Source: Pseudomonadota bacterium
Lineage (GTDB): Bacteria; Pseudomonadota; Alphaproteobacteria; Rickettsiales; UBA6187
Assembly (NCBI GenBank): GCA_027620075.1
Contig: JAQCEY010000002.1
Location: forward strand, 344,337 to 408,336
Direction of reading: 5' to 3'
DNA length: 64,000 bases
In this document: positions 36,256 through 45,391 of the stretch, in pieces
How positions within the stretch are numbered: position 1 is the first letter of the stretch
Layout of the letters: each line of letters opens with the position of its first letter
Made by a program: the position numbers and the translations under genes
The notes under the pieces: model-generated
Told to the model about the DNA's origin: nothing
Databases searched by the model: none
The model's input: only the letters and a program-made list of their open reading frames with translations

Positions 36256-37035
36256 TCAAGAAGCCTTAGCCTCATTCCACAATCTATCCATTTCTTCTAA
36301 ATCGGATTCCTCAAGGCTCCTATTCTGTTTTGCAAGGCTGTTTTCAATATGTTTAAAACGCCTTATGAACTTTTCATTGCAGCCTTTTAAACAAACTTCA
36401 GGGTCAATTTTCAGCTTACGCCCAAGATTGCTTACACAAAACAGCAAATCTCCGAATTCTTCTTCAATATTACCATCTCCTGCCACGGCTCTTTTTAACT
36501 CATCATATTCTTCGTCAATCTTGTTATACACCCCTTCTAAATCAGCCCAGTCAAAACCGACCTTAGCCGCCCTTTTTTGCAGCTTTACCGAGCGTGTTAA
36601 CGCAGGAAGTGCGATAGCTACGCCGTCTAAAACACTCACAACATCGCCGTCTTTAGCTTTTGCAGCTCGTTCTTGGGCTTTTTGTTCCTCCCATGCTTTT
36701 TCTTGCTCCTGTGCGGTTTTTATATCGGCATCTCCAAAAACGTGGGGGTGTCTTTCGACAAGTTTATTTATTATGGAATCAACCACATCGTCAAAATTAA
36801 AGCTACCCTGTTCGCTTGCCATTTGACTGTGGAAAATAACCTGTAACAGCAAATCCCCCAACTCTTCTTTTAAAGCCTGCATATCACCCTTGTCTATCGC
36901 ATCGACAACTTCATAAGCCTCTTCGATAGTATGCGGCGATATTGATTTAAAGTCCTGCTCAACGTCCCAAGGGCAGCCTTTTTCGGGGTCACGCAAAAGC
37001 GACATTATTTCTTTTAATCTTTCAACATTATTCAT
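36256..37035 (-). CDS. mazG: Nucleoside triphosphate pyrophosphohydrolase MazG
   Basis: Hydrolyses (d)NTPs to the monophosphate and pyrophosphate, clearing aberrant nucleotides and modulating ppGpp-linked stress. The 259-residue, two-domain form is present. Domain 1 has LRDPEKGCPWDVEQDFKSI, TIEEAYEVVDAI and the EExxE metal motif in LKEELGDLLLQVIFHS. Domain 2 has KVGFDWADLEGVYNKIDEE and EEEFGDLLFCVSNLGR. It is 17 bp downstream of tonB and apparently the last gene of the exbB-exbD-exbD-tonB transcript. Confidence 0.96.
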   Translation of the reverse strand: MNNVERLKEIMSLLRDPEKGCPWDVEQDFKSISPHTIEEAYEVVDAIDKGDMQALKEELGDLLLQVIFHSQMASEQGSFNFDDVVDSIINKLVERHPHVFGDADIKTAQEQEKAWEEQKAQERAAKAKDGDVVSVLDGVAIALPALTRSVKLQKRAAKVGFDWADLEGVYNKIDEEYDELKRAVAGDGNIEEEFGDLLFCVSNLGRKLKIDPEVCLKGCNEKFIRRFKHIENSLAKQNRSLEESDLEEMDRLWNEAKAS

Positions 37036-37052
37036 AATATTATCTTTGTTAG

Positions 37053-37886
37053 TTATTCATTTTTAGAAGAAAACCCGAAAGCCATCTTGTATGTAAGGAT
37101 ATTCATTTCAGGCAAGTGGTCGGGCGGCACGGGGATAACGGGGTCAGCCCTTTCCGCCATTGAAAGCAGTGCCGAATCCAATATAGGGTGACCGGTTGAT
37201 TCTTCAATTTCAGCCTTTAATACCTTACCGTTACGCCTGATAGTAATTTTCAGTATTCCGCGTCCGCTTAATCTTAATAGTTCGGCTTGTTCGGGATATA
37301 CCTGAAATTTTTTCAGCCATAACGGCAGCATCTGCTCATATGTAACCAAATCCTGAGATTCTTCATCGGTGACATTCCCCACCTTTGAGCCTAAAGTACC
37401 GACTTCATGTTTTTCAGATGAAGACGGCTCAATATAAATTTCATCTGATGCGGTATCAGGTATTATCATTCCTTCTGCCGCCACTTCAACCACTTTCCTG
37501 ACCATTTTTTGCTCTTTGGCTACAAATTGGCTTTTTTTGCTTATATCACTATCTTGCGGTTTCGGCTTCGGCTTTACATCAATAGCATTAAAATCTTCCG
37601 TTTCATCGGATAATTTTAATTCCGACAAATCTATATCACTCGTATCATTATCATTTGCATTATCCGCCTCAACAACATCTTGATTTTCCTTAGGAACCGA
37701 GGCTATCGGCAAAGGGCTATTCTTATTTTCAAGTGCTGCCTTATCAACTCCGAGTTTTATTTTTAACTCATGGAATTTTGTAGGTTCATTAGCATCATCA
37801 AACGCAAAATTAACCGTTAGAAGAAGTATATGTATAACTCCTGAAAAGATAAAAAATATACTGAAATACTCATTATCTTTTTTCAT
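37053..37886 (-). CDS. tonB: TonB-family energy transducer
   Basis: Transmits ion-gradient energy from ExbB/ExbD to outer-membrane receptors. The 277 residues show a short cytoplasmic N-end, one membrane helix (about 8-28, FSIFFIFSGVIHILLLTVNF), a long acidic, Lys- and Pro-containing periplasmic spacer (about 40-190), and a C-terminal TonB domain with LRLSGRGILKITIRRNGKV, AEIEESTGHPILDSALL and PVIPVPPDHLPEM. It could be TonB or a TolA-like partner; the TonB motifs favour the former. The start overlaps the stop of the upstream exbD by one base (TAATG). The receptor at 9.5 kb is a likely client. Confidence 0.85.
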   Translation of the reverse strand: MKKDNEYFSIFFIFSGVIHILLLTVNFAFDDANEPTKFHELKIKLGVDKAALENKNSPLPIASVPKENQDVVEADNANDNDTSDIDLSELKLSDETEDFNAIDVKPKPKPQDSDISKKSQFVAKEQKMVRKVVEVAAEGMIIPDTASDEIYIEPSSSEKHEVGTLGSKVGNVTDEESQDLVTYEQMLPLWLKKFQVYPEQAELLRLSGRGILKITIRRNGKVLKAEIEESTGHPILDSALLSMAERADPVIPVPPDHLPEMNILTYKMAFGFSSKNE

Positions 37887-38287
37887 TATTTGCTCACCTG
37901 TGTTACAAGTGAAACATCGTTGCCTCCGGCATCTTTTATAGCGTTCATTATATAAATCAGGGTTTCAGCCGGAACGTTCAGGTCAGACTTAATACTTATC
38001 TGTTGATTCGGGTAATTTATATAAAGGGTATGTAATATAGTTTTCAAATCATCTTTGGCTACAATATCATTATTTATAGCTATTTTGCCGTCACTTGATA
38101 AATACACCGTACTTGGAATCTGCGGCTTCATATTACCGCTTGTAGATTGGGGCAGGTTTACTTCAAATATATCGACACCTTCTATTGAACCTGCCACCAT
38201 AAAGAAGATAAGCAGTAGAAAAATCACATTAATAAGCGGTATCAGGCTTATTTGCGTATTAATTTTTTTTGCACGTTTAAATTCCAT
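37886..38287 (-). CDS. exbD: ExbD/TolR family protein with Asn in place of the pore Asp
   Basis: A 133-residue single-helix protein of the ion-driven motor family. The N-terminal helix reads SLIPLINVIFLLLIFFMVAG; at residue 20, where ExbD/TolR normally have the essential membrane Asp, this protein has Asn (codon AAT, seen directly). The periplasmic domain (about 45-133) is otherwise normal, ending IYIMNAIKDAGGNDVSLVT. A standard ExbD with the Asp is encoded just upstream. ExbD acts as a dimer inside an ExbB pentamer, so a mixed dimer with one Asp is possible (inference). Confidence 0.88.
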   Translation of the reverse strand: MEFKRAKKINTQISLIPLINVIFLLLIFFMVAGSIEGVDIFEVNLPQSTSGNMKPQIPSTVYLSSDGKIAINNDIVAKDDLKTILHTLYINYPNQQISIKSDLNVPAETLIYIMNAIKDAGGNDVSLVTQVSK

Positions 38288-38301
38288 GTTAAAACCGCAT
38301 A

Positions 38302-38712
38302 TTATCCTGAACCTTCAACTATCGAAATATTATAACCTCCGGCAGATTTTATGCCGTCCATTGCGGTTACCAATTCCTGCACCGAAACGCCTCGCCTGTT
38401 TGTTACGATAACACTCCTGTCCTTATTATCCTTTAATTCATCGCCGACTATATCACCAATAAGTGACAAGCTATATTCCTTTCCCGAATACACAAAACTA
38501 TTACCCTCTTTGAGTATAACAAGAACAGGGTCGCTATTGCCCGTATTTTCAATTGAAGAAGTGCTTTTAACCGATGTTATATTCAGGTCTACAGCCTCGG
38601 TTAACACAAATTCACTGGTTAACAGGAAGAAAACCACCAACAAAAATATAATGTCGATTAACGGGGTTAGATTTACCGCTCTTCTTTTCTTAGTAGTTCT
38701 GGCAAATTCCAC
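38302..38712 (-). CDS. exbD: ExbD/TolR family protein with canonical Asp
   Basis: A 136-residue ExbD. The N-terminal helix carries NLTPLIDIIFLLVVFFLLTS with the conserved Asp at residue 20, the residue that couples ion flow to motion. The periplasmic domain follows and ends ELVTAMDGIKSAGGYNISIVE. It lies 4 bp downstream of exbB and 14 bp upstream of the second exbD, so all are one operon. Tandem exbD genes occur in some other proteobacteria, for instance Xanthomonas. Confidence 0.92.
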   Translation of the reverse strand: MEFARTTKKRRAVNLTPLIDIIFLLVVFFLLTSEFVLTEAVDLNITSVKSTSSIENTGNSDPVLVILKEGNSFVYSGKEYSLSLIGDIVGDELKDNKDRSVIVTNRRGVSVQELVTAMDGIKSAGGYNISIVEGSG

Positions 38713-38716
38713 TTCT

Positions 38717-39340
38717 TTATGTTCCTGACTTTGATAATGACAAAATAGACGAAACGCTTTCTTTCATATTAGAGCGTATTTCTTCGATTTTTCCGTCAAT
38801 TATATAATGTGCGGCAATTGCAGGTATCGCCACCATCAGTCCGGCAACCGTAGTAAGCAATGCTTCCCAGATTCCTCCCGCCAAAACCGAAGGGTCTACC
38901 CTTGAGCCTACCTGATGAATCCCTGCAAAGGCTTTTACCATACCTATTACCGTACCTAGCAAACCTAACAAAGGGGCAATATTTGCCACCATCTCAAGCC
39001 CTCTTAAATGGCTTTCAAATGTTCTTATTACCTTTGACCCCGAAGCTTCAACGGCTCTTTCTCTCTTTAAGTCGGTCATAGGCATCATAACGGCATATCT
39101 GAGTGCAGTTTCAATAACTCTTGCTATAGGGTTTCTCTGATTTCCGGCAATCCGTGAAGCCTCGCCTAGTTTTTGGCTTTCCACCGATTCAATAAGCGGC
39201 TTTAAAAAATCGGTTCTAAATACTTCCAGACTCCAGAACTGATATATTTTATAAAATATTACAGAAACAACATAAACCGAAAGGAGCAGCAAAATCGCCA
39301 TTACCGCACCGCCTTTTTCTAATAACTCCGTTAATATCAT
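38717..39340 (-). CDS. exbB: ExbB/TolQ/MotA-family proton channel protein
   Basis: Forms the inner-membrane pentameric motor that powers TonB. The 207 residues contain three membrane helices: about 12-32 (VMAILLLLSVYVVSVIFY), then after a cytoplasmic loop about 118-140 within ANIAPLLGLLGTVIGMVKAF, and about 157-178 within GIWEALLTTVAGLMVAIPA. The last two are the strongly conserved ExbB/TolQ signature. It leads the exbB-exbD-exbD-tonB(-mazG) operon, with a 164 bp gap to the divergent ABC exporter that should hold the promoter. Confidence 0.92.
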   Translation of the reverse strand: MILTELLEKGGAVMAILLLLSVYVVSVIFYKIYQFWSLEVFRTDFLKPLIESVESQKLGEASRIAGNQRNPIARVIETALRYAVMMPMTDLKRERAVEASGSKVIRTFESHLRGLEMVANIAPLLGLLGTVIGMVKAFAGIHQVGSRVDPSVLAGGIWEALLTTVAGLMVAIPAIAAHYIIDGKIEEIRSNMKESVSSILSLSKSGT

Positions 39341-39504
39341 ACCTGACCTTTTTATTTTTTACGTTTATTAGAAAATCAAAGATTTAGCGACTTTAAGCCA
39401 AAAAAAAATAATTTTCTATATTTTTATTTAAAAGAAAAGTATAAAACCATCAAGCATATAATATTCATGTCACAAAATTTTGCGGGTTTAACAAAGATAC
39501 AATA

Positions 39505-41280
39505 ATGAAATCTTCTAGAATTTCAGGTAATGAGCTAAACAAAGCCGATATAAGCAGGCTTAGTCCTGTAAAGAAATATCTCTTTCCATATAAGCCGTAC
39601 ATAATAGGTGCGTTTATCGCACTTTTGATAACATCTTCATCAGTCCTTGGATTAGGTAAAGGGCTTGGATATCTTATTGATAACGGATTAAGCGGCAACA
39701 ATCCGGAGCTACTTAACAAGGCACTCATTGCCATGATGGCAATAACCACCCTGCTTGCTCTTGGCACATATGCACGATTTTACCTTATAACATATACCGG
39801 TGAAAGGGTAATTTCAGACATAAGGAATGACATCTATAACCACATATTAAAGCTGTCACCTGATTTTTTCGAAAAAACAAAAGCAGGTGATATAATCTCC
39901 GCCATAAATGCAGATTGTACATTAATACAATCGGTTGTCGGAAGCAGCTTATCTATTGCATTGAGAAATTCAATAATGCTTATAGGCGGTGCAGGGTTGT
40001 TGATACATACCAGCCCGAAGCTTGCCGGAATCGTATCTATAGTTATCCCTATGGTATTATTTCCGATAATATTACTAGGTAAAAAACTCAGGAAAGCATC
40101 AAGGGCATATCAGGAAAAAATAGCTGAAATTTCTTCGCACTCCGAAGAGACGATAATGGGAATAAAAACCATACAGGCTTTTGTCAATGAGGCGCATGAG
40201 GCAAGTATTTTTGATAACACCTTAAAAAGCACCTTAAAGGCGGCAAAAACCCGTATAAGGCTAAGGTCTTTACTGACCTCGATAGTGATTTTATTTGTAT
40301 TCGGTGCTGTTGGTTTTGTATTATGGATAGGAGGGCAAGACGTATTAAACGGTACAATCACCCCCGGAAAATTATCTTCATTTATTTTCTATTCCGTTTT
40401 AGTGGCAGGCTCCACAGGAGCTCTCAGCGAAGTTATCGGCGACTTGCAGCGTGCAGCAGGTGCGGCTGACAGGATATTTAACATACTAAAAACCCAACCT
40501 AGCATTAAAAACTGTGTTGCCCCTAAAAAAATATCCGACCAGACAAAAGGCGATATAACTTTTGATAATGTAACTTTTTCCTATCCTTCAAAACCTAAAA
40601 TAGCAACCCTGAAGAACGTTTCATTTGAAATAAAAAATGGTGAAACCATTGCTATCGTCGGTCATTCAGGTGCAGGCAAAAGCACTATATTCAATCTGTT
40701 ACTTAGATTTTATAATACAAGTTTCGGTGATATATATATTGACGGTATCAAGATAAAAGATATTGAGCTTTCGCATCTTCGCTCTTTATTCGGATTAGTC
40801 CCACAGGATACGGTGATTTTCTCTGCATCTGCTTATGATAACATATTATTCGGCAGACCCGATGCTACCGCAGAAGAAGTTAGAAATGCGGCTAAACACG
40901 CCGCAGCTTTAGATTTCATTGAAAACCTGCCTGAAGGCTTTAAATCGCACTTAGGTGAAAAAGGAGTACGCCTTTCAGGTGGAGAAAAACAGCGTATAGC
41001 AATTGCACGCATGTTCCTCAAAGACCCTAAAATATTGTTATTGGACGAGGCGACATCTGCACTTGATGTTGAAAACGAAAATTCCGTACAAAAGGCATTT
41101 GAATCCTTAATGCAGGAAAGAACCACACTGGTAATTGCCCATCGCCTATCTACCGTACAAAAAGCCGATAAAATAATTGTGTTTGATAAAGGCGAAATAG
41201 TAGAAACCGGAAATCATAAAACCCTTATGGGCAAAAAAGGAGTTTACGCAAAACTTGTTTCAATGCAGTTTAGTGAGTAG
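39505..41280 (+). CDS. MsbA-like ABC exporter (fused membrane and ATPase domains)
   Basis: A 591-residue half-transporter that works as a homodimer. Six membrane helices occupy about residues 30-320, with the exporter-type segment DFFEKTKAGDIISAINADC. The nucleotide-binding domain (about 355-590) has Walker A GHSGAGKSTIFN, Q-loop LVPQDTVIFSAS, signature LSGGEKQRIAIAR, Walker B ILLLDEATSALD and the switch His in VIAHRLSTV. It resembles the MsbA-type exporters of Rickettsiales and may flip lipid A core or other lipids; a drug-export role cannot be excluded. Confidence 0.9.
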   Translation: MKSSRISGNELNKADISRLSPVKKYLFPYKPYIIGAFIALLITSSSVLGLGKGLGYLIDNGLSGNNPELLNKALIAMMAITTLLALGTYARFYLITYTGERVISDIRNDIYNHILKLSPDFFEKTKAGDIISAINADCTLIQSVVGSSLSIALRNSIMLIGGAGLLIHTSPKLAGIVSIVIPMVLFPIILLGKKLRKASRAYQEKIAEISSHSEETIMGIKTIQAFVNEAHEASIFDNTLKSTLKAAKTRIRLRSLLTSIVILFVFGAVGFVLWIGGQDVLNGTITPGKLSSFIFYSVLVAGSTGALSEVIGDLQRAAGAADRIFNILKTQPSIKNCVAPKKISDQTKGDITFDNVTFSYPSKPKIATLKNVSFEIKNGETIAIVGHSGAGKSTIFNLLLRFYNTSFGDIYIDGIKIKDIELSHLRSLFGLVPQDTVIFSASAYDNILFGRPDATAEEVRNAAKHAAALDFIENLPEGFKSHLGEKGVRLSGGEKQRIAIARMFLKDPKILLLDEATSALDVENENSVQKAFESLMQERTTLVIAHRLSTVQKADKIIVFDKGEIVETGNHKTLMGKKGVYAKLVSMQFSE

Positions 41281-41293
41281 GATAAATTATTAA

Positions 41294-42403
41294 TTAATCC
41301 TTAGTAATCCAACCGCCGCCAAGCACTCTTGAGCCGTCATAAAAAACACATGCCTGCCCCGGAGCTATTGCACGTTCAGGCACGTTTAATACTATTTTTG
41401 CAGTATTGTCATTCGATGCGAATATCTTTGCATTTACAGGGTCTTGCGTTGAACGCATCTTCACAGTGACTTCCATACCTTCTGACGGAATATCACCGGA
41501 GCCTAGCCAGTTGATATCTTTTATACCGAATGAATGCGAATCAAGGTCACTTTCAGCACCGACTATCACCTGATTTTTTTTAGCGTCTATTTTTACAACA
41601 TATAAAGGGTCACCGCCGCCGATACCCAACCCCCGACGTTGTCCTATGGTATAATTGACTATTCCTTTATGCTCGCCGAGCTTTTCGCCTTTTACATTCA
41701 CAATGTCGCCGGTCTCCCAAGCTTCGGGACGCAACCGCTCTATAACTTTTGCATACGAACCGTTAGGAACAAAACAAATATCCTGCGAGTCAGGCTTATC
41801 GGCCACTTCCAGTCCGTATTCTAAAGCAAGCTCACGGGTTTTTTCTTTTTTCAGACCGCCAAGCGGGAAATGTATGTAATTAAGCTGTTCTTTAGTTGTG
41901 GCAAACAGGAAGTAGCTTTGATCCTTAGAATCATCAACAGCTTTGTGAAGTTCAGGGAAACCTGTTTCATTATCAATTCTTTGCACATAATGCCCCGTCA
42001 CCAAAGCATCGGCATTTAAGTCTTTAGCTACCTTGAACAAATCCCTGAATTTTACCGACTGATTACATTTCACACACGGTATAGGAGTTTCACCCCTCAA
42101 GTAAGAATCGGCAAAATCGTCCATCACCGATTCTTTGAAGATGCTTTCATAATTCAGTACATAATGAGGGAATCCCGCTTTATCGGCAACCTGTTTTGCG
42201 TCATAAATATCTTGTCCGGCACAGCAAGCACCCTTTTTTTCCAAAGCAACACCGTGGTCGTATAACTGCAATGTCACCCCGATAACCTGATAGCCCTGCC
42301 TATGCAGCATGGTTGCCACAACCGAGCTATCCACTCCGCCTGACATAGCCACAACGACTTTAGTATCTTTTATATCTTTATTAGGACAAAATGTATTTTT
42401 CAT
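41294..42403 (-). CDS. mnmA: tRNA 2-thiouridylase MnmA
   Basis: Inserts sulfur at C2 of wobble uridine-34 in tRNA-Lys, -Glu and -Gln. The 369 residues show the PP-loop VVAMSGGVDSSVVA, the first catalytic Cys in PIPCVKCNQSVKF, the second in DSQDICFVPNGSYA, and GQRRGLGIGGG in the central domain. A beta-barrel C-terminal domain ends with APGQACVFYDGSRVLGGG. All catalytic residues are present. It ends 13 bp from the convergent ABC exporter. Confidence 0.97.
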   Translation of the reverse strand: MKNTFCPNKDIKDTKVVVAMSGGVDSSVVATMLHRQGYQVIGVTLQLYDHGVALEKKGACCAGQDIYDAKQVADKAGFPHYVLNYESIFKESVMDDFADSYLRGETPIPCVKCNQSVKFRDLFKVAKDLNADALVTGHYVQRIDNETGFPELHKAVDDSKDQSYFLFATTKEQLNYIHFPLGGLKKEKTRELALEYGLEVADKPDSQDICFVPNGSYAKVIERLRPEAWETGDIVNVKGEKLGEHKGIVNYTIGQRRGLGIGGGDPLYVVKIDAKKNQVIVGAESDLDSHSFGIKDINWLGSGDIPSEGMEVTVKMRSTQDPVNAKIFASNDNTAKIVLNVPERAIAPGQACVFYDGSRVLGGGWITKD

Positions 42404-42450
42404 GTGACACTTGTAACCGAAAACACAGTAAATTTCAAGTTATTTAAGCA

Positions 42451-43044
42451 TCAAGCCGCAAGCAATTTTGCAATCGGTTTAAAACTTTTTCTGTGATGGA
42501 CGGTTACACCGTATTTTGCTAGCCCCTCCTGATGTATTTTAGTACCGTATCCTGCATTTTTTTCCCAGCCGTAATAAGGGAACTCCTCTGCAATTCTTTT
42601 CATTATTCTATCACGGGTTACTTTGGCAATAATTGCCCCTGCTGCAATAGAAAGGCTTTTTGAATCCCCTTTGATTACGGCATGTGCCTTGCAGCTTAAA
42701 ACCGGACACTTGTTTCCGTCTATCAGAGCCATGTCAGGTTTTACGCTTAAGTTATCCACAGCTTTTTTCATTGCCAGCATAGAAGCCTGAAGAATGTTCA
42801 TTTCATCTATATCTTCAACGTTAACAATGCCTACACCTATTTGTGCAACTTCCTGTAATTTATCAAAAATATACTCCCTCTTCTTCTCGCTTATTTTTTT
42901 TGAGTCATCAATCCCAAGCGGAAAATCATCTCTGTTTAAAATTACCGCACCCGCAACTACAGGTCCTGCCCAAGGCCCTCTACCCGCTTCATCAACGCCT
43001 GCAATCACACCGCTAAAACTATTTTCTATTGAAAAATCCGGCAT
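42451..43044 (-). CDS. rnhB: Ribonuclease HII
   Basis: Cuts RNA in RNA-DNA hybrids and at single misincorporated ribonucleotides. The 197 residues show the catalytic Asp-Glu in GVDEAGRGPWAGPVVAGAV, DSKKISEKKRE, the third Asp in ALIDGNKCP, GDSKSLSIAAGAIIAKVTRD with the fourth, and GYGTKIHQEGL near the end. It is complete and typical. mnmA follows 47 bp downstream. Confidence 0.97.
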   Translation of the reverse strand: MPDFSIENSFSGVIAGVDEAGRGPWAGPVVAGAVILNRDDFPLGIDDSKKISEKKREYIFDKLQEVAQIGVGIVNVEDIDEMNILQASMLAMKKAVDNLSVKPDMALIDGNKCPVLSCKAHAVIKGDSKSLSIAAGAIIAKVTRDRIMKRIAEEFPYYGWEKNAGYGTKIHQEGLAKYGVTVHHRKSFKPIAKLLAA

Positions 43045-43190
43045 ATTTCCCCCTTAACTAAATGTTACAAAAAATATTACTTAGTTCAATTAATTATCAT
43101 TGAAAAATATATGTAAGCATGTATTAGTTAAATAGTACATTTGAATTTATAAGCTATATAAATCTTTCAAAATTTTTTGCAGAAAATGTT

Positions 43191-44213
43191 ATGTCACGTA
43201 TAGTAATCATATTACTGCTTTTATTCACATCCGCATGTAGCTCAAGTCTGCAACAGCTACAAAAAGTAAAGCCTACGGGAAATACATATCAGATACGCCT
43301 TGCTAACGAGTATCTGCAATATGCCGAGGCGGAAGCCGATCAGTATGACTGGTATGACTCGGGACATTTTGCACGTAAAGGGCTGCGTTCTGCCAAAGGG
43401 ATTGAAGTAGAGCCTGAACAATTGGAATATTGGGATATTAAAAACGAGGATTTGCCGACATTACGGCAGGCACGCCGATACCTGATATCAACCCTTGACA
43501 ATGACATGAAAAGAAATCACCCCAAAGAAGCGGCTAAGGCTATGTTCTTGTTTGATTGCTGGGTTGAGCAAACAGAAGAGGTGTGGCAGGAAACGCACAT
43601 ATCCTATTGTCGTGAAAAATTTTATGAGACCTTAGACGGGCTATATATTTTAGCCGAAAACGACCGCAAAGCTAAAGAAGAAATGCTTGCTATGACCGAA
43701 CAAAAGGTTGCCGAAGTCGCCATACCTGAAATTCAAAAAGACCTTTCTACCGACATAATAAATTCAAGAATGACCGAGGGCATAAAGCTATCGGACTATG
43801 CGGATAAAACAGGTGAAAATAATACCGACAAAGCCGGAACGGGAGGACCTCTTGTTTGCGATGCCGACTGCACAAATAAAGTAGAGAAACGGTTATTGTA
43901 TTTTGCATTTGATAGTGCCGCTATAACCGGCCGAACTAAACGTGTACTTCATGAAGTAACCACAAAATTACAAGACGTTGAAAGCTACGAAATAACCTTA
44001 AACGGCTACGCCGATAGGGTAGGACATGAAGATTATAATATGGAGCTTTCAAAAAAAAGGGCGGAAGCCGTAAAGAAAGAGCTGATTGAAAAAGGCATAC
44101 CTTCGGAACAAATAGTCATTTATGCCTTTGGTGAGATTCACGGCATAATTGAAACTAATGATGAAATAGCGGAAAAAGAGAACCGTTCGGTTCAGATAAT
44201 CCTTGAAATGTAG
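43191..44213 (+). CDS. OmpA-family lipoprotein
   Basis: A 340-residue outer-membrane lipoprotein. The signal ends in the lipobox TSAC at about residue 16. A long helical region (about 30-210) resembles the extended N-terminal part of alphaproteobacterial OmpA-like proteins and has several Trp and Cys. The C-terminal OmpA domain (about 225-340) shows LYFAFDSAAITGRTKRVL, ITLNGYADRVGHEDYNMELS and KKRAEAVKKELIEKGI, the peptidoglycan-binding fold. It resembles Pal in outline but is much longer. It probably tethers the outer membrane to the wall. Confidence 0.88.
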   Translation: MSRIVIILLLLFTSACSSSLQQLQKVKPTGNTYQIRLANEYLQYAEAEADQYDWYDSGHFARKGLRSAKGIEVEPEQLEYWDIKNEDLPTLRQARRYLISTLDNDMKRNHPKEAAKAMFLFDCWVEQTEEVWQETHISYCREKFYETLDGLYILAENDRKAKEEMLAMTEQKVAEVAIPEIQKDLSTDIINSRMTEGIKLSDYADKTGENNTDKAGTGGPLVCDADCTNKVEKRLLYFAFDSAAITGRTKRVLHEVTTKLQDVESYEITLNGYADRVGHEDYNMELSKKRAEAVKKELIEKGIPSEQIVIYAFGEIHGIIETNDEIAEKENRSVQIILEM

Positions 44214-44277
44214 TTTATAACTTGACCTTATTGCAATGGAAGCTATTTTATACTCTAAAAAAACATGAGAACCGTAA

Positions 44278-45285
44278 GTGAAACTAAAAACTGACAAAAC
44301 ACAAGAAAACTCACCTCTTTTTACATTAAAGTCTCTTGTTAAGTCAGACCTGAAAAAAGTAGATAAACTTATATATAGCCTGATTGTTAATAAAATTGAT
44401 TTAATCCCTCAAATTTCAGAGCATACAATATCATCGGGGGGAAAGAGGCTTAGACCTATACTAACTTTGGCAAGTGCCAAGCTATGCGGATATACCGGCA
44501 CTTCCCATATTGATTTGGCTGCATGTGTGGAATTTATCCATACCGCCACTTTATTGCACGATGATGTTGTCGACAAAAGCGATTTAAGACGTGGCGAACA
44601 GACTGCAAACAGCCTGTGGGGAAACAAGGAAAGCATTTTAGTCGGTGATTATCTTTTGGGAAAATCATTTCACTTAATGGGTGCGGCAAAATCTCTGGAT
44701 ATATACCGAATACTGTCTAACGCAGCCGTTGTAATTTCCGAAGGAGAAGTTTTACAATTATCGGCCTCAGGCAACATAGACGGCGGTAAGAATAAATATT
44801 TTGAAATAATTTCCGCAAAAACTGCCGAACTATTTGCAGCAGCCGCACAGGTAAGTGCCGTAATTGCAAAAAGAACCGATGAAGAAATACAAGCCGTAAG
44901 AAATTTCGGATTTAATTTAGGAATAGCATTCCAGATAGTTGACGACCTTCTTGATTATTTTTCCAATAACGATGTAATGGGCAAAAGCGTCGGTGATGAT
45001 TTCAAAGAACAAAAAGTTACGCTTCCCGTAATATACGCTTATGAAAAAGCAACCGCTGACGAACAAAACTTCTGGAAAAGATGCATTAACGAAGGTAGGC
45101 AATCTGAAAATGATATAGAAACTGCAATTAACTACATGAAATCGCATAATATATACGATACGGTCATGAACAAGGCATTTGAATACGCAGATATCGCCAA
45201 ACAATCATTAAGTATATTTAACGACTCCGACTATAAAACGGCACTTTTAGACATAGCTGATTTTTCAGTAAAAAGAACAAGTTAG
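44278..45285 (+). CDS. ispB: Long-chain trans-polyprenyl diphosphate synthase
   Basis: Makes the C40-C50 prenyl tail of ubiquinone. The 335 residues contain the first Asp-rich motif LLHDDVVDKSDLRRGE, GGKRLRPILTLASA, and the second motif FQIVDDLLDYFSN followed by GKSVGDDFKEQKVTLPVIY. Spacing and the absence of the two extra residues in the first motif separate it from the farnesyl synthase at 54 kb. The start is a GTG at 44278 after GAGAACC. The product chain length is inferred from the subfamily only. Confidence 0.92.
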   Translation: MKLKTDKTQENSPLFTLKSLVKSDLKKVDKLIYSLIVNKIDLIPQISEHTISSGGKRLRPILTLASAKLCGYTGTSHIDLAACVEFIHTATLLHDDVVDKSDLRRGEQTANSLWGNKESILVGDYLLGKSFHLMGAAKSLDIYRILSNAAVVISEGEVLQLSASGNIDGGKNKYFEIISAKTAELFAAAAQVSAVIAKRTDEEIQAVRNFGFNLGIAFQIVDDLLDYFSNNDVMGKSVGDDFKEQKVTLPVIYAYEKATADEQNFWKRCINEGRQSENDIETAINYMKSHNIYDTVMNKAFEYADIAKQSLSIFNDSDYKTALLDIADFSVKRTS

Positions 45286-45296
45286 ATTTTAAAGAA

Positions 45297-45385
45297 TTGC
45301 AAAAATGAAAAAACTACTCTCCCCTTGCCGGAGAGTTAAAAACACAAAGTGTTTTTGTGAGGGGTAGAAACTCGCAATTGGTTGC
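45297..45385. repeat. Dispersed ~90 bp repeat, copy 3
   Basis: It matches the copy at 16869 closely, sharing ACTACTCTCCCCTTGCCGG, AAAAACACAAAGTGTTTTT, TGAGGGGTAGAAACTCGCAA. It begins 12 bp after the ispB-like stop codon. Because all three copies sit directly downstream of or between genes, they may also affect transcript ends. Confidence 0.85.
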
Positions 45386-45391
45386 TATATC

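Noticed and set aside
36248-36826. 192-codon open frame on the plus strand
   Set aside because: It is antisense to mazG; the Ser/Phe-rich sequence is typical of an antisense frame.
37886-38287. Second exbD as a pseudogene because the pore Asp is missing
   Set aside because: The frame is intact, normally spaced in a tight operon, and the rest of the domain is conserved, so it is kept as a functional variant.
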